Below, piece by piece: positions 41,898 through 51,527 of a stretch of DNA of 64,000 nucleotides; position 1 is the first letter of the stretch; every line of letters begins with the position of its first letter. Source of the DNA: an uncultured Eubacterium sp. (GTDB lineage Bacteria; Bacillota; Clostridia; Oscillospirales; Acutalibacteraceae); NCBI GenBank assembly GCA_944380635.1, contig CALWID010000005.1, forward strand, positions 1 through 64,000, written 5' to 3'. Made by a program: the position numbers and the translations under genes. Under the pieces are notes generated by a model, which saw nothing but the letters and a program-made list of their open reading frames with translations, did no database searches and had not been told where the DNA came from.

Positions 41898-44375
41898 ATG
41901 TATAGGTTTAACAGTTTTACTCAAAAAGCAAACGATGTTTTAAATCTTGCAATCAAATCGGCTGAAAATTACGGCCACACATATATAGGCACTGAGCATA
42001 TCCTGATAGGCGTGCTCAGAGAAAATACAAGTTACGGCGCGGAACTTTTGTCCGAAAAAGGCGTAACCCTTGATAAAATAGAAGAACTTATCAAAGAAAG
42101 CACCGGCGTGGGCAATCCCACAGCGCTTTCGCCGAATGATTTCACCCCAACGGCTAAGCGCGTGCTTGAAGTAAGTTTTCAACTTGCAAGGGGTATGAGA
42201 AATTCCTTTGTGGGTACTGAGCATCTTCTTCTTGCTCTGCTCAGAGAGGGCGATTCGGGCGCTGTTAAACTGCTTAACGCCTGCGGCGTTGACGCTGAAT
42301 CCTTTACCGAAGAACTTGTAAACGATTTGGCAAGGCCTGACGCCGAGTTCAGAGGCTCCAAGAGCGGCAAAAAAGGCAAAAGCAATACGCCTACCCTTGA
42401 TGAATTCGGCACAGACCTTACCGAAAAAGCAAGAAACGGCGGTATAGACCCCGTTATCGGCAGAGAAAAAGAAATTGAAAGAGTTATTCAGATTCTTTCA
42501 AGAAGAACTAAAAATAATCCATGCCTTATTGGTGAACCCGGCGTTGGTAAAACGGCTATTGCGGAGGGTCTTGCCCTTAAAATAGTAAAAGGCGAAGTGC
42601 CCGAACTCCTTGCCGGTAAAAAAATAGTGGCGCTTGACCTCACTTCAATGGTTGCCGGCACTAAGTACAGAGGCGACTTTGAAGAGCGTATTAAAAAGGC
42701 GATGGATGAGGTTAAAAACGCCAAAAATGTTATCCTCTTTATTGATGAGGTGCATACGCTTATCGGCGCGGGCGCTGCCGAGGGCGCGGTTGACGCCGCT
42801 AATATACTGAAACCCGCTCTTGCCAGAGGTGAAATTCAGGTAATAGGCGCAACTACCATTGATGAATACAGAAAGAATATTGAAAAAGACGCCGCTCTTG
42901 AGCGCCGTTTTCAAAGCGTAATGGTAGGCGAGCCGACCGAGGAAGAAACGGTAGAAATCCTTAAAGGTCTGCGTGATAAGTATGAGGCTCACCATAAAGT
43001 TAAGATTCCCGATGAGGCAATCGAAACTGCCGTTAAGATGAGTTCTCGCTATATTGCGGACAGATTCCTGCCCGATAAAGCAATTGACCTTATTGACGAG
43101 GCAGCGTCCCGTGTAAGGCTTAAAGCCTTTACAGCGCCGCCGAATCTTAAGAGTATGGAGCAGGAAATAAAACGCCTTGAGCAGGAAAAGGCTTCTGCCG
43201 TTAAGAGCCAGGATTTTGAAAACGCCGCCAAAATAAGGGATAAGGAGAAAAACCTTCAAACCCTGCTTGACGAGGAAAAAGAAAAATGGAAGAACCGTTC
43301 CGGTAAGGATATTAAAGTAGTTACAACGGAGGATATTGCAAATGTAGTATCCGCCTGGTCAGGTATTCCTGTAACTCAACTTACAAAAGAGGAGTCGGAA
43401 AGACTTCTTAATATGGAAAATATACTGCACGAAAGAATAGTCGGTCAGGATAAGGCAGTTTCTGCTGTGGCAAAGGCTATCAGACGCGGCAGGGTCGGTA
43501 TCAAAAATCCGAACAGACCGCTCGGCTCGTTCATTTTCCTTGGCCCCACGGGCGTCGGTAAAACGGAACTTTGCAAATCACTTGCAGAGGCAATGTTCGG
43601 CTCGGAGGACGCTATTATCAAACTTGATATGAGCGAGTATATGGAAAAACACACCGTATCAAAACTCATCGGTTCGCCTCCGGGATATGTAGGCTTTGAA
43701 GAGGGCGGCCAGCTTACCGAAAAGATAAGAAGAAAACCCTATTCCGTAGTCCTTTTTGATGAGATTGAAAAGGCTCATCCCGATGTGTTCAATATGCTCC
43801 TTCAAATCCTTGAGGACGGCGTTCTTACCGATTCAAAAGGCAGAAAGGTATCTTTCAAAAACGCCATTATCATTATGACTTCCAATGTGGGCGCGTCAAA
43901 GATTACCAATAATAAAACCGCTCTCGGTTTCGGCGAAAATGAAGATGAAAACAAGAATATTGAGGAACTTGTTATGGAAGACCTTAAAAAGACTTTCAAA
44001 CCCGAATTCCTCAACAGGATTGATGAAATCATCGTTTTCAACCGCCTTGAAAAGGACGATATTAAGGAAATCGCAAAGCGTATGCTTAAGACCCTCACAA
44101 GAAGGCTCAATGAAATGGATATTGAACTTTCGTTTACCGATGAGGCTATAAGCGCTATCGCTGACGCGGGATTCGATAATGTCTATGGTGCAAGACCTCT
44201 TCGCCGTGCTATTCAGCGCAGAATAGAGGACCCGCTTTCAGAACTTATGCTTGAAAAGAAAGTTGTTTCAGGCGGCAGGTATGTTGCCGATTTTAAGGAC
44301 GGTAAATTTACCTTTGAAAGCGCAGAAGAAAATAAAGCGCCGGATGAAAAAGAAACGGCTGAAACCGCCGATTAA
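41898..44375 (+). CDS. clpC: ATP-dependent Clp protease ATPase subunit ClpC
   Basis: An 825-residue Hsp100 unfoldase. Order: Clp N-terminal repeats (residues about 1-145), first AAA+ module with Walker [16 protein letters not shown] and Walker [12 protein letters not shown], a UVR-like middle coiled coil ([15 protein letters not shown]), second AAA+ module with [16 protein letters not shown] and [13 protein letters not shown], and a C-terminal D2-small domain. It unfolds phosphoarginine-tagged substrates for ClpP. AAGGAGG precedes the ATG. A charged tail rich in Glu and Lys closes the protein. The operon ends with a strong terminator. Confidence 0.95.
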   Translation: MYRFNSFTQKANDVLNLAIKSAENYGHTYIGTEHILIGVLRENTSYGAELLSEKGVTLDKIEELIKESTGVGNPTALSPNDFTPTAKRVLEVSFQLARGMRNSFVGTEHLLLALLREGDSGAVKLLNACGVDAESFTEELVNDLARPDAEFRGSKSGKKGKSNTPTLDEFGTDLTEKARNGGIDPVIGREKEIERVIQILSRRTKNNPCLIGEPGVGKTAIAEGLALKIVKGEVPELLAGKKIVALDLTSMVAGTKYRGDFEERIKKAMDEVKNAKNVILFIDEVHTLIGAGAAEGAVDAANILKPALARGEIQVIGATTIDEYRKNIEKDAALERRFQSVMVGEPTEEETVEILKGLRDKYEAHHKVKIPDEAIETAVKMSSRYIADRFLPDKAIDLIDEAASRVRLKAFTAPPNLKSMEQEIKRLEQEKASAVKSQDFENAAKIRDKEKNLQTLLDEEKEKWKNRSGKDIKVVTTEDIANVVSAWSGIPVTQLTKEESERLLNMENILHERIVGQDKAVSAVAKAIRRGRVGIKNPNRPLGSFIFLGPTGVGKTELCKSLAEAMFGSEDAIIKLDMSEYMEKHTVSKLIGSPPGYVGFEEGGQLTEKIRRKPYSVVLFDEIEKAHPDVFNMLLQILEDGVLTDSKGRKVSFKNAIIIMTSNVGASKITNNKTALGFGENEDENKNIEELVMEDLKKTFKPEFLNRIDEIIVFNRLEKDDIKEIAKRMLKTLTRRLNEMDIELSFTDEAISAIADAGFDNVYGARPLRRAIQRRIEDPLSELMLEKKVVSGGRYVADFKDGKFTFESAEENKAPDEKETAETAD

Positions 44376-44382
44376 TATTAAA

Positions 44383-44427
44383 CCCGCTGTAAAGACTAAT
44401 GCCTTTACAGCGGGCGTTTTGTTTTTT
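44383..44427 (+). terminator. Terminator of the ctsR operon
   Basis: CCCGCTGTAAAG (44383-44394) pairs perfectly with CTTTACAGCGGG (44403-44414), followed by CGTTTTGTTTTTT. Confidence 0.9.
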
Positions 44428-44539
44428 ATCAGCAAATGCGGCGGTAATGTTGTTTGAATTGCTGTTGACTTTTCTGTATATTTCTGTTACTTTTAAATTG
44501 TAAAATATAATTAAAAGTGAATTGAAAAGGGGGATATTT

Positions 44540-44755
44540 ATGGCAGATAAAGATTTTGAGCAGGAAATGAAAAGGGCGGAGGAAAACCGCAAAAAAGAAA
44601 AACTGCTTGAGGAACTTGATTTTGACGACCAAAAGCGCCTGCTTTTAGAAATAAACGATAAACTCGGAAGCATAAAATCAATGCTTGGTTTTATCATATG
44701 CGCAAGTATTATTTTGTTTGGGGTTTCTATTGTTTTAAGTATCCTTACAGCGTAA
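44540..44755 (+). CDS. Small single-pass membrane protein
   Basis: A 71-residue protein of unknown function. The first half is a charged helix (MADKDFEQEMKRAEENRKKEK), followed by a short linker and one C-terminal transmembrane helix (MLGFIICASIILFGVSIVLS). The design is that of a tail-anchored helical protein. ATG 44540 follows AAAAGGGGG; the frame from 44522 would overlap that site. It is flanked by terminators and stands alone. Confidence 0.65.
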   Translation: MADKDFEQEMKRAEENRKKEKLLEELDFDDQKRLLLEINDKLGSIKSMLGFIICASIILFGVSIVLSILTA

Positions 44756-44770
44756 ATAAATATTTTTAAA

Positions 44771-44812
44771 AATAAGAGCAGCCGGAATAATATTTTTCGC
44801 GCTGCTCTTATT
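44771..44812. terminator. Bidirectional terminator before hisC end
   Basis: AATAAGAGCAGC (44771-44782) pairs perfectly with GCTGCTCTTATT (44801-44812), with an 18-base loop and T/A-rich flanks. Confidence 0.75.
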
Positions 44813-44822
44813 CTATGCCTTT

Positions 44823-45887
44823 TTAAAACCTGCCTAAATATTCTTTTGTTTTTTCAAGGAATATATCCATTTCTTTATCGGTACCTATCGTTATGCGAAC
44901 ATAACTGTTTATCCTCGGTTTGTTGAAATACCTTATAAATACTTTTTGCGTTTTAAGATATTCAAAATATTCTTTCATATCTTTTTCACGGTGTGTTGCC
45001 ATCAAAAAGTTTGTTTGGGAATCAAGCACTTCAAATCCGAGTTTTCTTAATTCCTTTTTAACTCTTTCTCTTGTTTTTATAACTTTTGAAACGGTTTTAT
45101 TAAAATATTCCTTATCATTTATTGCCGCTGTGCCCGCCGCCATTGCAATGCTGTTCACGGTGTAACTGTTGTATGAATTTTTAACCGCCTCAAGAGAGGC
45201 AATCAGTTTTTCACTGCCTATAGCGTAGCCTATTCTCATTCCGGCAAGGCTGCGGCTTTTTGAAAATGTGCAGGTAATAAGCAGATTTTCATATTTTTCA
45301 GTCAGTTCAACACTTGAATAGCCGCCGAAATCAACATAAGCCTCGTCTATGATAACAACACAGTCTTTGTTGTATTCCATTAATTTTTCTATAAATCCTT
45401 TTCCCTCGCCGAGAGATGTCGGCGCGTTGGGGTTCGGAATAACAACTCCGCCGTTTTCTTCTTTGTAATCATCAGCGTTTATTCTGAAATCGCCGCCAAG
45501 CGGGCAGGTTTTGTAAGGTATTTTAAAAAGTTCGCACCATACGGGGTAAAAACTGTATGTTATATCGGGAAATACAATCGGTTTTTCGCTGTTAAAAAAA
45601 GTTTGAAAAGAAAGAGCCAGCACATCATCAGAGCCGTTTCCTACAAAAACATTTTCTTTTTTTATATGATAAAACCGCGCAATTGCCTCTTTAAATTTAC
45701 CCGCGTCAGCGTCCGGGTAAAGTTTAAGTCCGGCGCAGTCAAAATTTTTTACTGCTTCAAAAACCTTTGGCGACGGGGGATAGGGGTTTTCATTTGCGTT
45801 CAGTTTGATTATATCTTTTTCCTTGCTTTGCTCGCCAGGCACATAAGGCTCAACTTTTCTGATATTTTCAGTCCATAAATTATCCAT
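44823..45887 (-). CDS. hisC: Histidinol-phosphate aminotransferase family protein
   Basis: A 354-residue class I/II PLP aminotransferase. Key parts are KLNANENPYPPSP, VGNGSDDVLAL, IIDEAYVDFGG, the PLP lysine in TFSKSRSLAGMRIGY, and the C-terminal arginine in NSYVRITIGT. This is the HisC pattern, giving histidinol phosphate from imidazole-acetol phosphate. No other his gene is nearby, so a broader aromatic or threonine-phosphate role (HisC/CobD-like) cannot be excluded. On the minus strand AGAGGTAAAGC lies before the start. It is monocistronic. Confidence 0.85.
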   Translation of the reverse strand: MDNLWTENIRKVEPYVPGEQSKEKDIIKLNANENPYPPSPKVFEAVKNFDCAGLKLYPDADAGKFKEAIARFYHIKKENVFVGNGSDDVLALSFQTFFNSEKPIVFPDITYSFYPVWCELFKIPYKTCPLGGDFRINADDYKEENGGVVIPNPNAPTSLGEGKGFIEKLMEYNKDCVVIIDEAYVDFGGYSSVELTEKYENLLITCTFSKSRSLAGMRIGYAIGSEKLIASLEAVKNSYNSYTVNSIAMAAGTAAINDKEYFNKTVSKVIKTRERVKKELRKLGFEVLDSQTNFLMATHREKDMKEYFEYLKTQKVFIRYFNKPRINSYVRITIGTDKEMDIFLEKTKEYLGRF

Positions 45888-45999
45888 ATTGCTTTACCTC
45901 TTTTTGTTATTATATCAGCAAGAAACGCCGTTTGCAAGTGTGAGGGAAGTATTAACAGTCCGCTTTTCGGGTCTGCTTGTTCCGATATGTAAATTGTTG

Positions 46000-46028
46000 T
46001 TGTAGCCGCGCTTTATTTGTGCTAAAAT
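46000..46028 (+). promoter_or_regulatory. Sigma-A promoter for rmuC
   Basis: TTGTAG at 46000-46005, a 17-base spacer and TAAAAT at 46023-46028; the TTGTAG is weak. Confidence 0.5.
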
Positions 46029-46054
46029 ATATCATATTAATGCGGAGGTATTCT

Positions 46055-47287
46055 ATGGAAATTTTAATAGTTGTGCTGCTTGCGGTGCTTATAGTTATCT
46101 GCGCCGCGCTGCTTGTTGCTTTTGTAAAAAATAAACCGCGCACAGGGGACGCTTTGGAAAATCTAAAACCCGTAACGGAAAAACTTGATAATCTTTCCGG
46201 CAGGCTCGATTTTCTTTCTGCTCAAACAGATAAATCACTGCGTGAAGTTTCAAAAAATATGAGCGAACTAACGGAAAAAAATTATCAGCAGATGATAAAG
46301 ATAAATGAAACGCTTACAGAAAATTCTGATAAGCAGGCTGAAAAGATTTCCGCGTCCATTACCAAAATGCAGGATAGTAATGAGAAAAAACTTGATGAAA
46401 TGCGCAAAACGGTTGATGAAAAACTTGCTCAGACTCTCAATCAGCGTCTGAATGCGTCATTCAAAACTGTTTCAGAGCAACTTTCAAATGTTTATAAAAG
46501 CCTTGGCGAAATGAAAGAACTTTCGTCCGGTGTTACGGATAATGTAAAAAGCCTTAATAAAGTGCTTACAAATGTTAAGGCAAGGGGCACTTGGGCTGAA
46601 GTGCAACTCGGCAATATTCTTGATGAAACTATTCCGAATATGTATGATACAAATGTAAAAACAAATCCGGCTTATGACGGCCGTGTGGAGTTTGCCGTTC
46701 GTATTCCCGGCAAGGATAATGATGAAATTACATATCTGCCGATAGATTCAAAATTCCCTATGGAAGATTATATCAGGCTTTCCTCCGCTGCTGAAAACGG
46801 CAATTATGACGAACTTGAAAAGGCAAGAAAAGCGCTTGAAACAAGGGTAAAAGATGAGGCGAAACTTGTTAAAAAATATGTTGCTCCGCCGAATACCACT
46901 CCTTTTGCAATACTCTATCTTGCAACTGAGGGGCTTTATGCGGAAATAGCTTCAGGTAAGAGCGGTATTGCGGAAACTTTACAGGCGCAGGGAGTTATGA
47001 TAGCAGGTCCCAGCACAATTACAGCGCTGTTAAATTCGCTCGCAATGGGATTTCGCACTATCGCTATCAATAAAAAGGCAAATGAGGTGTGGAAGGTGCT
47101 CGGCGCCGCTAAAACGCAGTATGAAAAATTCGGAGATTTGCTTACAAAGGCAAGAAAGAAAATTGATGAGGCGGGCAAAGTGCTTGACGACGCCGATAAA
47201 AGAAATAATATCATCCAGAAAAATCTTAAAAGCGTTGAAACGCTTGAAACAAATACCGCAAATGACATTTTAGGCATAGAGGAATAA
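46055..47287 (+). CDS. rmuC: DNA recombination protein RmuC
   Basis: About 410 residues. A transmembrane anchor at residues 1-25 is followed by a long coiled coil (about 30-170). The RmuC nuclease-like domain contains VKARGTWAEVQLGNILDE, YLPIDSKFPMEDY, and YVAPPNTTPFAILYLATEGLYAEI. RmuC limits inversions at short inverted repeats in E. coli; it belongs to a PD-(D/E)xK-like group. ATG 46055 follows GCGGAGGT; the frame from 45977 has no fitting signal. Monocistronic with a long terminator stem. Confidence 0.92.
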   Translation: MEILIVVLLAVLIVICAALLVAFVKNKPRTGDALENLKPVTEKLDNLSGRLDFLSAQTDKSLREVSKNMSELTEKNYQQMIKINETLTENSDKQAEKISASITKMQDSNEKKLDEMRKTVDEKLAQTLNQRLNASFKTVSEQLSNVYKSLGEMKELSSGVTDNVKSLNKVLTNVKARGTWAEVQLGNILDETIPNMYDTNVKTNPAYDGRVEFAVRIPGKDNDEITYLPIDSKFPMEDYIRLSSAAENGNYDELEKARKALETRVKDEAKLVKKYVAPPNTTPFAILYLATEGLYAEIASGKSGIAETLQAQGVMIAGPSTITALLNSLAMGFRTIAINKKANEVWKVLGAAKTQYEKFGDLLTKARKKIDEAGKVLDDADKRNNIIQKNLKSVETLETNTANDILGIEE

Positions 47288-47402
47288 CGCTTAAAAACAA
47301 TGACGGTAACATAGTTAACGACTTATAGGATTGCAGTAAAAGCGTTGATAATTTTAAATTTTCCGTTTGAAGTTTTTAAAGGCTGCGCTGTTAATACCAA
47401 AA

Positions 47403-47442
47403 CCCCCGAGGCGGATTTAAATCCGCTTCGGGGGCTTTTTTT
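47403..47442. terminator. Strong terminator between rmuC and the radical SAM gene
   Basis: CCCCCGAGGCGGATTT (47403-47418) pairs with AAATCCGCTTCGGGGG (47419-47434) with one G-U pair, then seven T. It serves convergent genes. Confidence 0.88.
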
Positions 47443-48535
47443 AATGATTATTTTTCAGGTTATCAAAATTTTTAAAGAGGGGATAACACTCTTTAAAAAA
47501 TTTTTTGTATGCCGCGCAGTAGTCCGCGCTCTGCCGAGCGCGCCTGCACCCTCCCGCCCTGCAAATATTAAGGTATTCGCAGTTTTTGCATTTTTCGGGA
47601 GCTTTTCCGCTGCTCTCAATAAATTTTTTTGCAGTGCCGCAAAAAGCAATCTCTGCAAAGGATTTTTCGTTTATATTGCCAAGCAGGTATTCGTCCGTGC
47701 AGTAAAAATCGCAGGGGTAAATGTTGCCGTTTCCCTCGCATACAAATTGACGGGAGCAAAATCCGTTCATTCCGCACTGTTCAGCAGAACCGCCGAGATA
47801 AAGCCGCACAAAATTGTCAAACTGCCGCACGCTTATATATTTTCCTTTTTTATAGTCGTTTGCGTACATTTTAAAAACATTGCAAAGAAAATCCCCGTAT
47901 TCATTTTCATTCATAAAAAGTTCGCTTTCGCCGTTAAATCCAAACGGCTTAAGGCAGGGGATAAACTGAATATTTTTAAAGCCCTCGCTTTTAAAAAAAG
48001 TGTATATCTCTTTTCCTCGCCGCGCAGTAAAGCCTGTTAAAACAGCAAGAATATTAAATTCAGCGCCGTATTTTTTCAGCGTTTCCGCCGCTTTTAATAT
48101 TTTATAAAATGAATTTTGAATGCTTTCGTCTTTTCTGAATTTGTTTGCGCCGTAATCACCGTCAAGGCTCAGCCCCGTCAAAAAATTATTGCCGGCAAGG
48201 AATTTTGCCCATTCGCTGTTAATTAAAGTTCCGTTGGTCTGAATGCTGAGAAAAACGGGGCTTTTCTTCGTGTTCAGTTCTTTTAGGTCAAGCATAAAAT
48301 TTCTGTAATAGTCAAGGCCCGCAAGCGTAGGCTCGCCGCCCTGAAAAGTGAAAGAAACAGGCTCGCCATCAGCGAAATAAAGTGATTTTTCAAGCAGCGC
48401 TCTTGCCGTTTCGCGCGTCATTATTCCGTATTCGCTCTGTTCTCTTTTTTTTGCCACATCTCTGTAAAAACAGTATTCACACCGCAGGTTGCACAGTGAT
48501 GAGGCGGGTTTTATCATTACGGACAGCGCCGGCAT
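47441..48535 (-). CDS. Radical SAM/SPASM enzyme, anaerobic sulfatase-maturase-like
   Basis: A 364-residue radical SAM protein. The SAM cluster motif CxxxCxxC is CNLRCEYC (with an aromatic in the usual place, CFYR). The GGEPTL motif and the C-terminal SPASM domain, with its two extra iron-sulfur clusters, are visible: CGMNGFCSRQFVC, GNIYPCDFY, then CKNCEYLNICRAGGCRR. This is the architecture of anaerobic sulfatase-maturating enzymes, which make formylglycine, and of peptide-modifying relatives. No sulfatase or precursor peptide gene is adjacent, so the target is unknown. GGGGGT precedes the start on the minus strand. Confidence 0.82.
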   Translation of the reverse strand: MPALSVMIKPASSLCNLRCEYCFYRDVAKKREQSEYGIMTRETARALLEKSLYFADGEPVSFTFQGGEPTLAGLDYYRNFMLDLKELNTKKSPVFLSIQTNGTLINSEWAKFLAGNNFLTGLSLDGDYGANKFRKDESIQNSFYKILKAAETLKKYGAEFNILAVLTGFTARRGKEIYTFFKSEGFKNIQFIPCLKPFGFNGESELFMNENEYGDFLCNVFKMYANDYKKGKYISVRQFDNFVRLYLGGSAEQCGMNGFCSRQFVCEGNGNIYPCDFYCTDEYLLGNINEKSFAEIAFCGTAKKFIESSGKAPEKCKNCEYLNICRAGGCRRARQSADYCAAYKKFFKECYPLFKNFDNLKNNH

Positions 48536-48608
48536 ATGCTACCCCCTGATTTAAAAAGTTAAAATTTTATTTTAAGTCTTTTGCTGTTTACGCTTTTACC
48601 GTTTTTAT

Positions 48609-49703
48609 TTATCCCAAAAAATATTTTAAAAGCGCTATTATTACTGCAATTACTGCAATTACGGCAACTATTTTTACACCGCGGCTCACTGCGTCAAACA
48701 TATTTGTGGGCATTATCTGTAAAACGCCGAAATGCAGTTTTTCCTTAACTTTTTTGCCGATAATGTTTCTGTACCTTAAATCGTATGTGGTATAAGTTCC
48801 GTCTTTTTTTAGGTTTATCATGCGCACGCCGCGGTCAAGCCCCGGCCCGTAAACATGAAATCCTGCGCCTTGGGTGTAACCAAGGTCTATTCCGCGCACT
48901 TTGCCGTTAAATGAATTATTGTGGTCGTGCCCGAAATAAATGCCTTTAACATCGCCTTTTTCCGCCATGGCGTCAAATTCGCCGCTGTTTTCCATGGGGT
49001 CGGCGGGGGATTCTTTCATAAATCCGTCCTTGTTTACCATCTCTCTGTTAAGTATATACCATTTGCCTGCATGGTTTCTGAAACCCTGCTGAGCGCCCTT
49101 AACGCTTTTCTTTACTTCAAGCAGCAGTTCCATAACTTCGGGTACGGGTATGTGCTGAATTACTATTGAGGGCACAACTTTTCCGAGTTTTTTCTCGTAA
49201 TCGTCCCTAACGCTTTTGTACCAGTCTATTTGGTTTTTGTGCACATTATCATAGCCAACTTTAAGGCTGGAATGGCTGTCAATGAGATACAGCAAAAATT
49301 TAGGTTCGTTTTCGTCATCTATTTCTATTACCTGATTTGCGCAACCGTCAATTCCCGGCGTGTCCTCGCCTATAAAGCAGGGGATTTTTTTATAAATCTC
49401 AAACTGCTCCTTGTTTGAAAGACCCACCTGCCTGTCATGGTTGCCGAAACATACGGCAAACGGTATTTTTCTTGATACGGCGGGGTATGTAAGTTCGCGC
49501 AGTACGCGCTCAACCTTTTCGGCGCTGCCCCTGAAACTTGTTTTGCCCCATATCTGGTCGCCCGAATAAATAATCAGGTCAGGCTTTTCGCGCTCTATTG
49601 CCGTGTTTATAAGGTTCAGCGTGTCAGGGCTTACTTTAGCGCCTTCCTGCGTGTCTGCAATCTGCATTATCTTAAATTCGTCATTTTTAAAATTCAGTTT
49701 CAT
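48609..49703 (-). CDS. Membrane-anchored metallophosphoesterase
   Basis: A 364-residue calcineurin-like phosphoesterase. The metal-binding motifs run in order: MQIADTQEG, YSGDQIWG, CFGNHDRQ, and IYFGHDHNNSF. The first motif is ADTQ rather than the usual DxH. The C-terminus ends in a hydrophobic stretch VKIVAVIAVIAVIIALLKYF, a likely tail anchor. Family members act as phosphodiesterases or phosphatases; the substrate is unknown. The start at 49703 follows TCGGAGGAAAG on the minus strand; a 29-codon extension to 49790 overlaps the MFS gene and is rejected. Confidence 0.82.
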   Translation of the reverse strand: MKLNFKNDEFKIMQIADTQEGAKVSPDTLNLINTAIEREKPDLIIYSGDQIWGKTSFRGSAEKVERVLRELTYPAVSRKIPFAVCFGNHDRQVGLSNKEQFEIYKKIPCFIGEDTPGIDGCANQVIEIDDENEPKFLLYLIDSHSSLKVGYDNVHKNQIDWYKSVRDDYEKKLGKVVPSIVIQHIPVPEVMELLLEVKKSVKGAQQGFRNHAGKWYILNREMVNKDGFMKESPADPMENSGEFDAMAEKGDVKGIYFGHDHNNSFNGKVRGIDLGYTQGAGFHVYGPGLDRGVRMINLKKDGTYTTYDLRYRNIIGKKVKEKLHFGVLQIMPTNMFDAVSRGVKIVAVIAVIAVIIALLKYFLG

Positions 49704-49752
49704 ACTTTCCTCCGAATCATAAATCATAAAATCATATATCATTAACGCTTTT

Positions 49753-51006
49753 TCAGCGTTCGGCGGTAAATTTTTTCCACGGCTTAACACAGATTATCGT
49801 AACAACGGCCGCCGCAGCGGCAAGAGCAAGCCACATTATAAACAGCGCAGTCCAGCCGCCGCTTGTTTCAAGTATTGCGCCGGCGCCTATGTTTAGCAGT
49901 CCGCAGCCAATATATGCAACGGCGTTCAGCAAACCGCCTACCGTTCCCGTTCTGCCGAATCTTGAATAGTGCAAAGGCACCATTGTTATCAGCATAACAT
50001 TTATGGCAAACATGGAATTCGTTATGCCCGCCATACATATCAGGGCAAGTATTGCGCTTTTTGTGCCCGCCGCCATAAGTATTATCAAAAATGCAGCCGC
50101 CGCCCCGAAAAACACCGCAGAGGTGGCAAGTTCGTTTTTTAGCCTCTTGTTCAGCAGCTTAGCAAGGTAAGCACCGGTAACATTTATTACCGGAAGCAGC
50201 ATGGTGAGCAGCAGGGACAGGCTTGTGCCCATGTTATATTCACTTTTAAGAAAAGTCGGTATCCATTGTGTAACGCTGTCTTTAAGCGTTCCCTGTATTG
50301 CAATAGGTATCATCAGCAGCGCAGTGCCGCTGATAAAGATTATTTTTATCAGCCGCTTTGCCGAAACGGAGTTGCCCGCCTGCTCTTCTTCGGCTGCGGC
50401 GCACCCAGCTTTCGGCGCGTTTTTAAGCCCTGCGGAGCCTGTAATCCAGTAAAACGCAACTATAATAACTATTATTCCGCATACTAAAAATACAAATTTC
50501 CACTCAGCAAAAAGCAGGGTTATAAGGCTTACCCCGTAACTCGCAAGCGTGCCGAGGGGAACGGTGGTTGAAATATCAACGCCGAATTTTAATTTTTCGC
50601 CCTCACTGTAATAATCGCCTGCAAGTTTTAATATGGGCGCCCATACAAAAGCCTGCGCCAATCCGTTTAGCGCCCATAAAATAATTAAAGCCGTGTATGA
50701 GCCGCTTAAAAGAAATATCAATATGTTGCTCAGCCCGGAAAGAAGAACGCCTATGAATATCAGCAGCCGTGATGAAAATTTGTCGCACGCAATTCCGCTG
50801 AAAAGCTGCCCAACGCCGTAGCATATGAAAAAAGCGGAAGAAACCGCCGCCGTTTCACCCTGAGTAAAGGAGCCGTCGCCGAGCAGTTCGGGCATTACGG
50901 CTGAAAAATTCAGCCTGCATATGTATGTGGAAAAATACGCTATCCAAAGCAGCATAAAAAGCCTGCCGCCGAATGCGCTTTTGTATCCGAATTTTACTCT
51001 TTTCAT
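49753..51006 (-). CDS. MFS transporter (OPA/GlpT-like)
   Basis: A 417-residue, 12-helix major facilitator. The opening IAYFSTYICRLNFSAVMPELLG and VGQLFSGIACDKFSSRLL (with the loop 2-3 motif) suggest the organophosphate:phosphate antiporter branch. It probably brings in or exchanges a small organic anion or sugar phosphate. The start at 51006 follows GGAGGAATT on the minus strand. It is read before the phosphoesterase gene (50-base gap), so the two may form an operon; together they could take up and dephosphorylate an organophosphate. That link is inference. Confidence 0.8.
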   Translation of the reverse strand: MKRVKFGYKSAFGGRLFMLLWIAYFSTYICRLNFSAVMPELLGDGSFTQGETAAVSSAFFICYGVGQLFSGIACDKFSSRLLIFIGVLLSGLSNILIFLLSGSYTALIILWALNGLAQAFVWAPILKLAGDYYSEGEKLKFGVDISTTVPLGTLASYGVSLITLLFAEWKFVFLVCGIIVIIVAFYWITGSAGLKNAPKAGCAAAEEEQAGNSVSAKRLIKIIFISGTALLMIPIAIQGTLKDSVTQWIPTFLKSEYNMGTSLSLLLTMLLPVINVTGAYLAKLLNKRLKNELATSAVFFGAAAAFLIILMAAGTKSAILALICMAGITNSMFAINVMLITMVPLHYSRFGRTGTVGGLLNAVAYIGCGLLNIGAGAILETSGGWTALFIMWLALAAAAAVVTIICVKPWKKFTAER

Positions 51007-51228
51007 AATTCCTCCGAAAGATATTCCATAGAGGTCATTTTCATTATAATACAAATTGCCGGCAAATAAAAGAAATTTATTATTAAATAAATGAATTATA
51101 ACTTTAAATTTTATTTGCGGCAAATTCGTGCCTGCGCCGCTCAAATATACAGCCGTAATTTTTTTGCGGCGGTGTGTTCCCTGCGTTGGCGTGTATTCTG
51201 CGTTTTTGAAAAAAATTAAATTTTCCTC

Positions 51229-51257
51229 TTGTTTTGTTAAATGAAATGTTGTATTAT
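51229..51257 (+). promoter_or_regulatory. Promoter of tRNA-Ala
   Basis: TTGTTT at 51229-51234, a 17-base spacer and TATTAT at 51252-51257, 11 bases before the tRNA. Confidence 0.65.
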
Positions 51258-51268
51258 ATATACCGCAC

Positions 51269-51344
51269 GGGCGCGTAGCTCAGTTGGGAGAGTGCTGCAT
51301 TCGCATTGCAGAGGTCGAGGGTTCGACTCCCTTCGCGTCCACCA
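51269..51344 (+). tRNA. tRNA-Ala (anticodon CGC)
   Basis: A 76-base cloverleaf with encoded CCA. Acceptor GGGCGCG pairs with CGCGTCC. The D arm is TAGCTCAGTTGGGAGAGT. Anticodon stem CTGCA/TGCAG holds loop TTCGCAT with anticodon CGC at 51302-51304. The T arm is GGGTTCGACTCCC. Reads GCG alanine codons. Confidence 0.95.
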
Positions 51345-51348
51345 GGCT

Positions 51349-51386
51349 GAGCCCGGACGCAATTCGCGTTCCGGGCTCGGTTTTTT
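51349..51386 (+). terminator. Terminator after tRNA-Ala
   Basis: GAGCCCGGA (51349-51357) pairs with TCCGGGCTC (51370-51378), then six T. The loop contains GCAATTCGCG. Confidence 0.88.
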
Positions 51387-51398
51387 CTTTTACCGTTT

Positions 51399-51426
51399 GC
51401 CCGCGTTTGGGGCGGGCATCTTTTGT
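51399..51426 (+). terminator. Second hairpin after tRNA-Ala
   Basis: GCCCGC (51400-51405) pairs with GCGGGC (51413-51418), followed by ATCTTTTG. A weaker, tandem terminator-like hairpin. Confidence 0.55.
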
Positions 51427-51438
51427 CAATATCACACA

Positions 51439-51477
51439 CCTGCGGTGAGCAATTCGCGCACCGCAGGCTTTTTCTTT
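51439..51477 (+). terminator. Third hairpin after tRNA-Ala
   Basis: CCTGCGGTG (51439-51447) pairs with CACCGCAGG (51459-51467), then CTTTTTCTTT. Its loop again contains GCAATTCGCG, as in the first hairpin. Confidence 0.7.
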
Positions 51478-51494
51478 GCATAAAAAACAAAAAT

Positions 51495-51527
51495 AAACCG
51501 CCGAAGTCATATTGCTTTCGGCGGTTT
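51495..51527 (-). terminator. Terminator of tRNA-Arg on the minus strand
   Basis: ACCGCCGAA (51497-51505) pairs with TTCGGCGGT (51517-51525). Read on the minus strand it follows the tRNA CCA end and is followed by a T-rich tract (complement of 51481-51496). Confidence 0.75.

Noticed and set aside
42645..43259. A 204-codon minus-strand open frame inside clpC
   Set aside because: Shadow of the AAA+ coding region, with no start signal or family match.
47345..48040. A 231-codon plus-strand open frame opposite the radical SAM gene
   Set aside because: The opposite strand carries clear CxxxCxxC and SPASM motifs; this frame also runs through the rmuC terminator.
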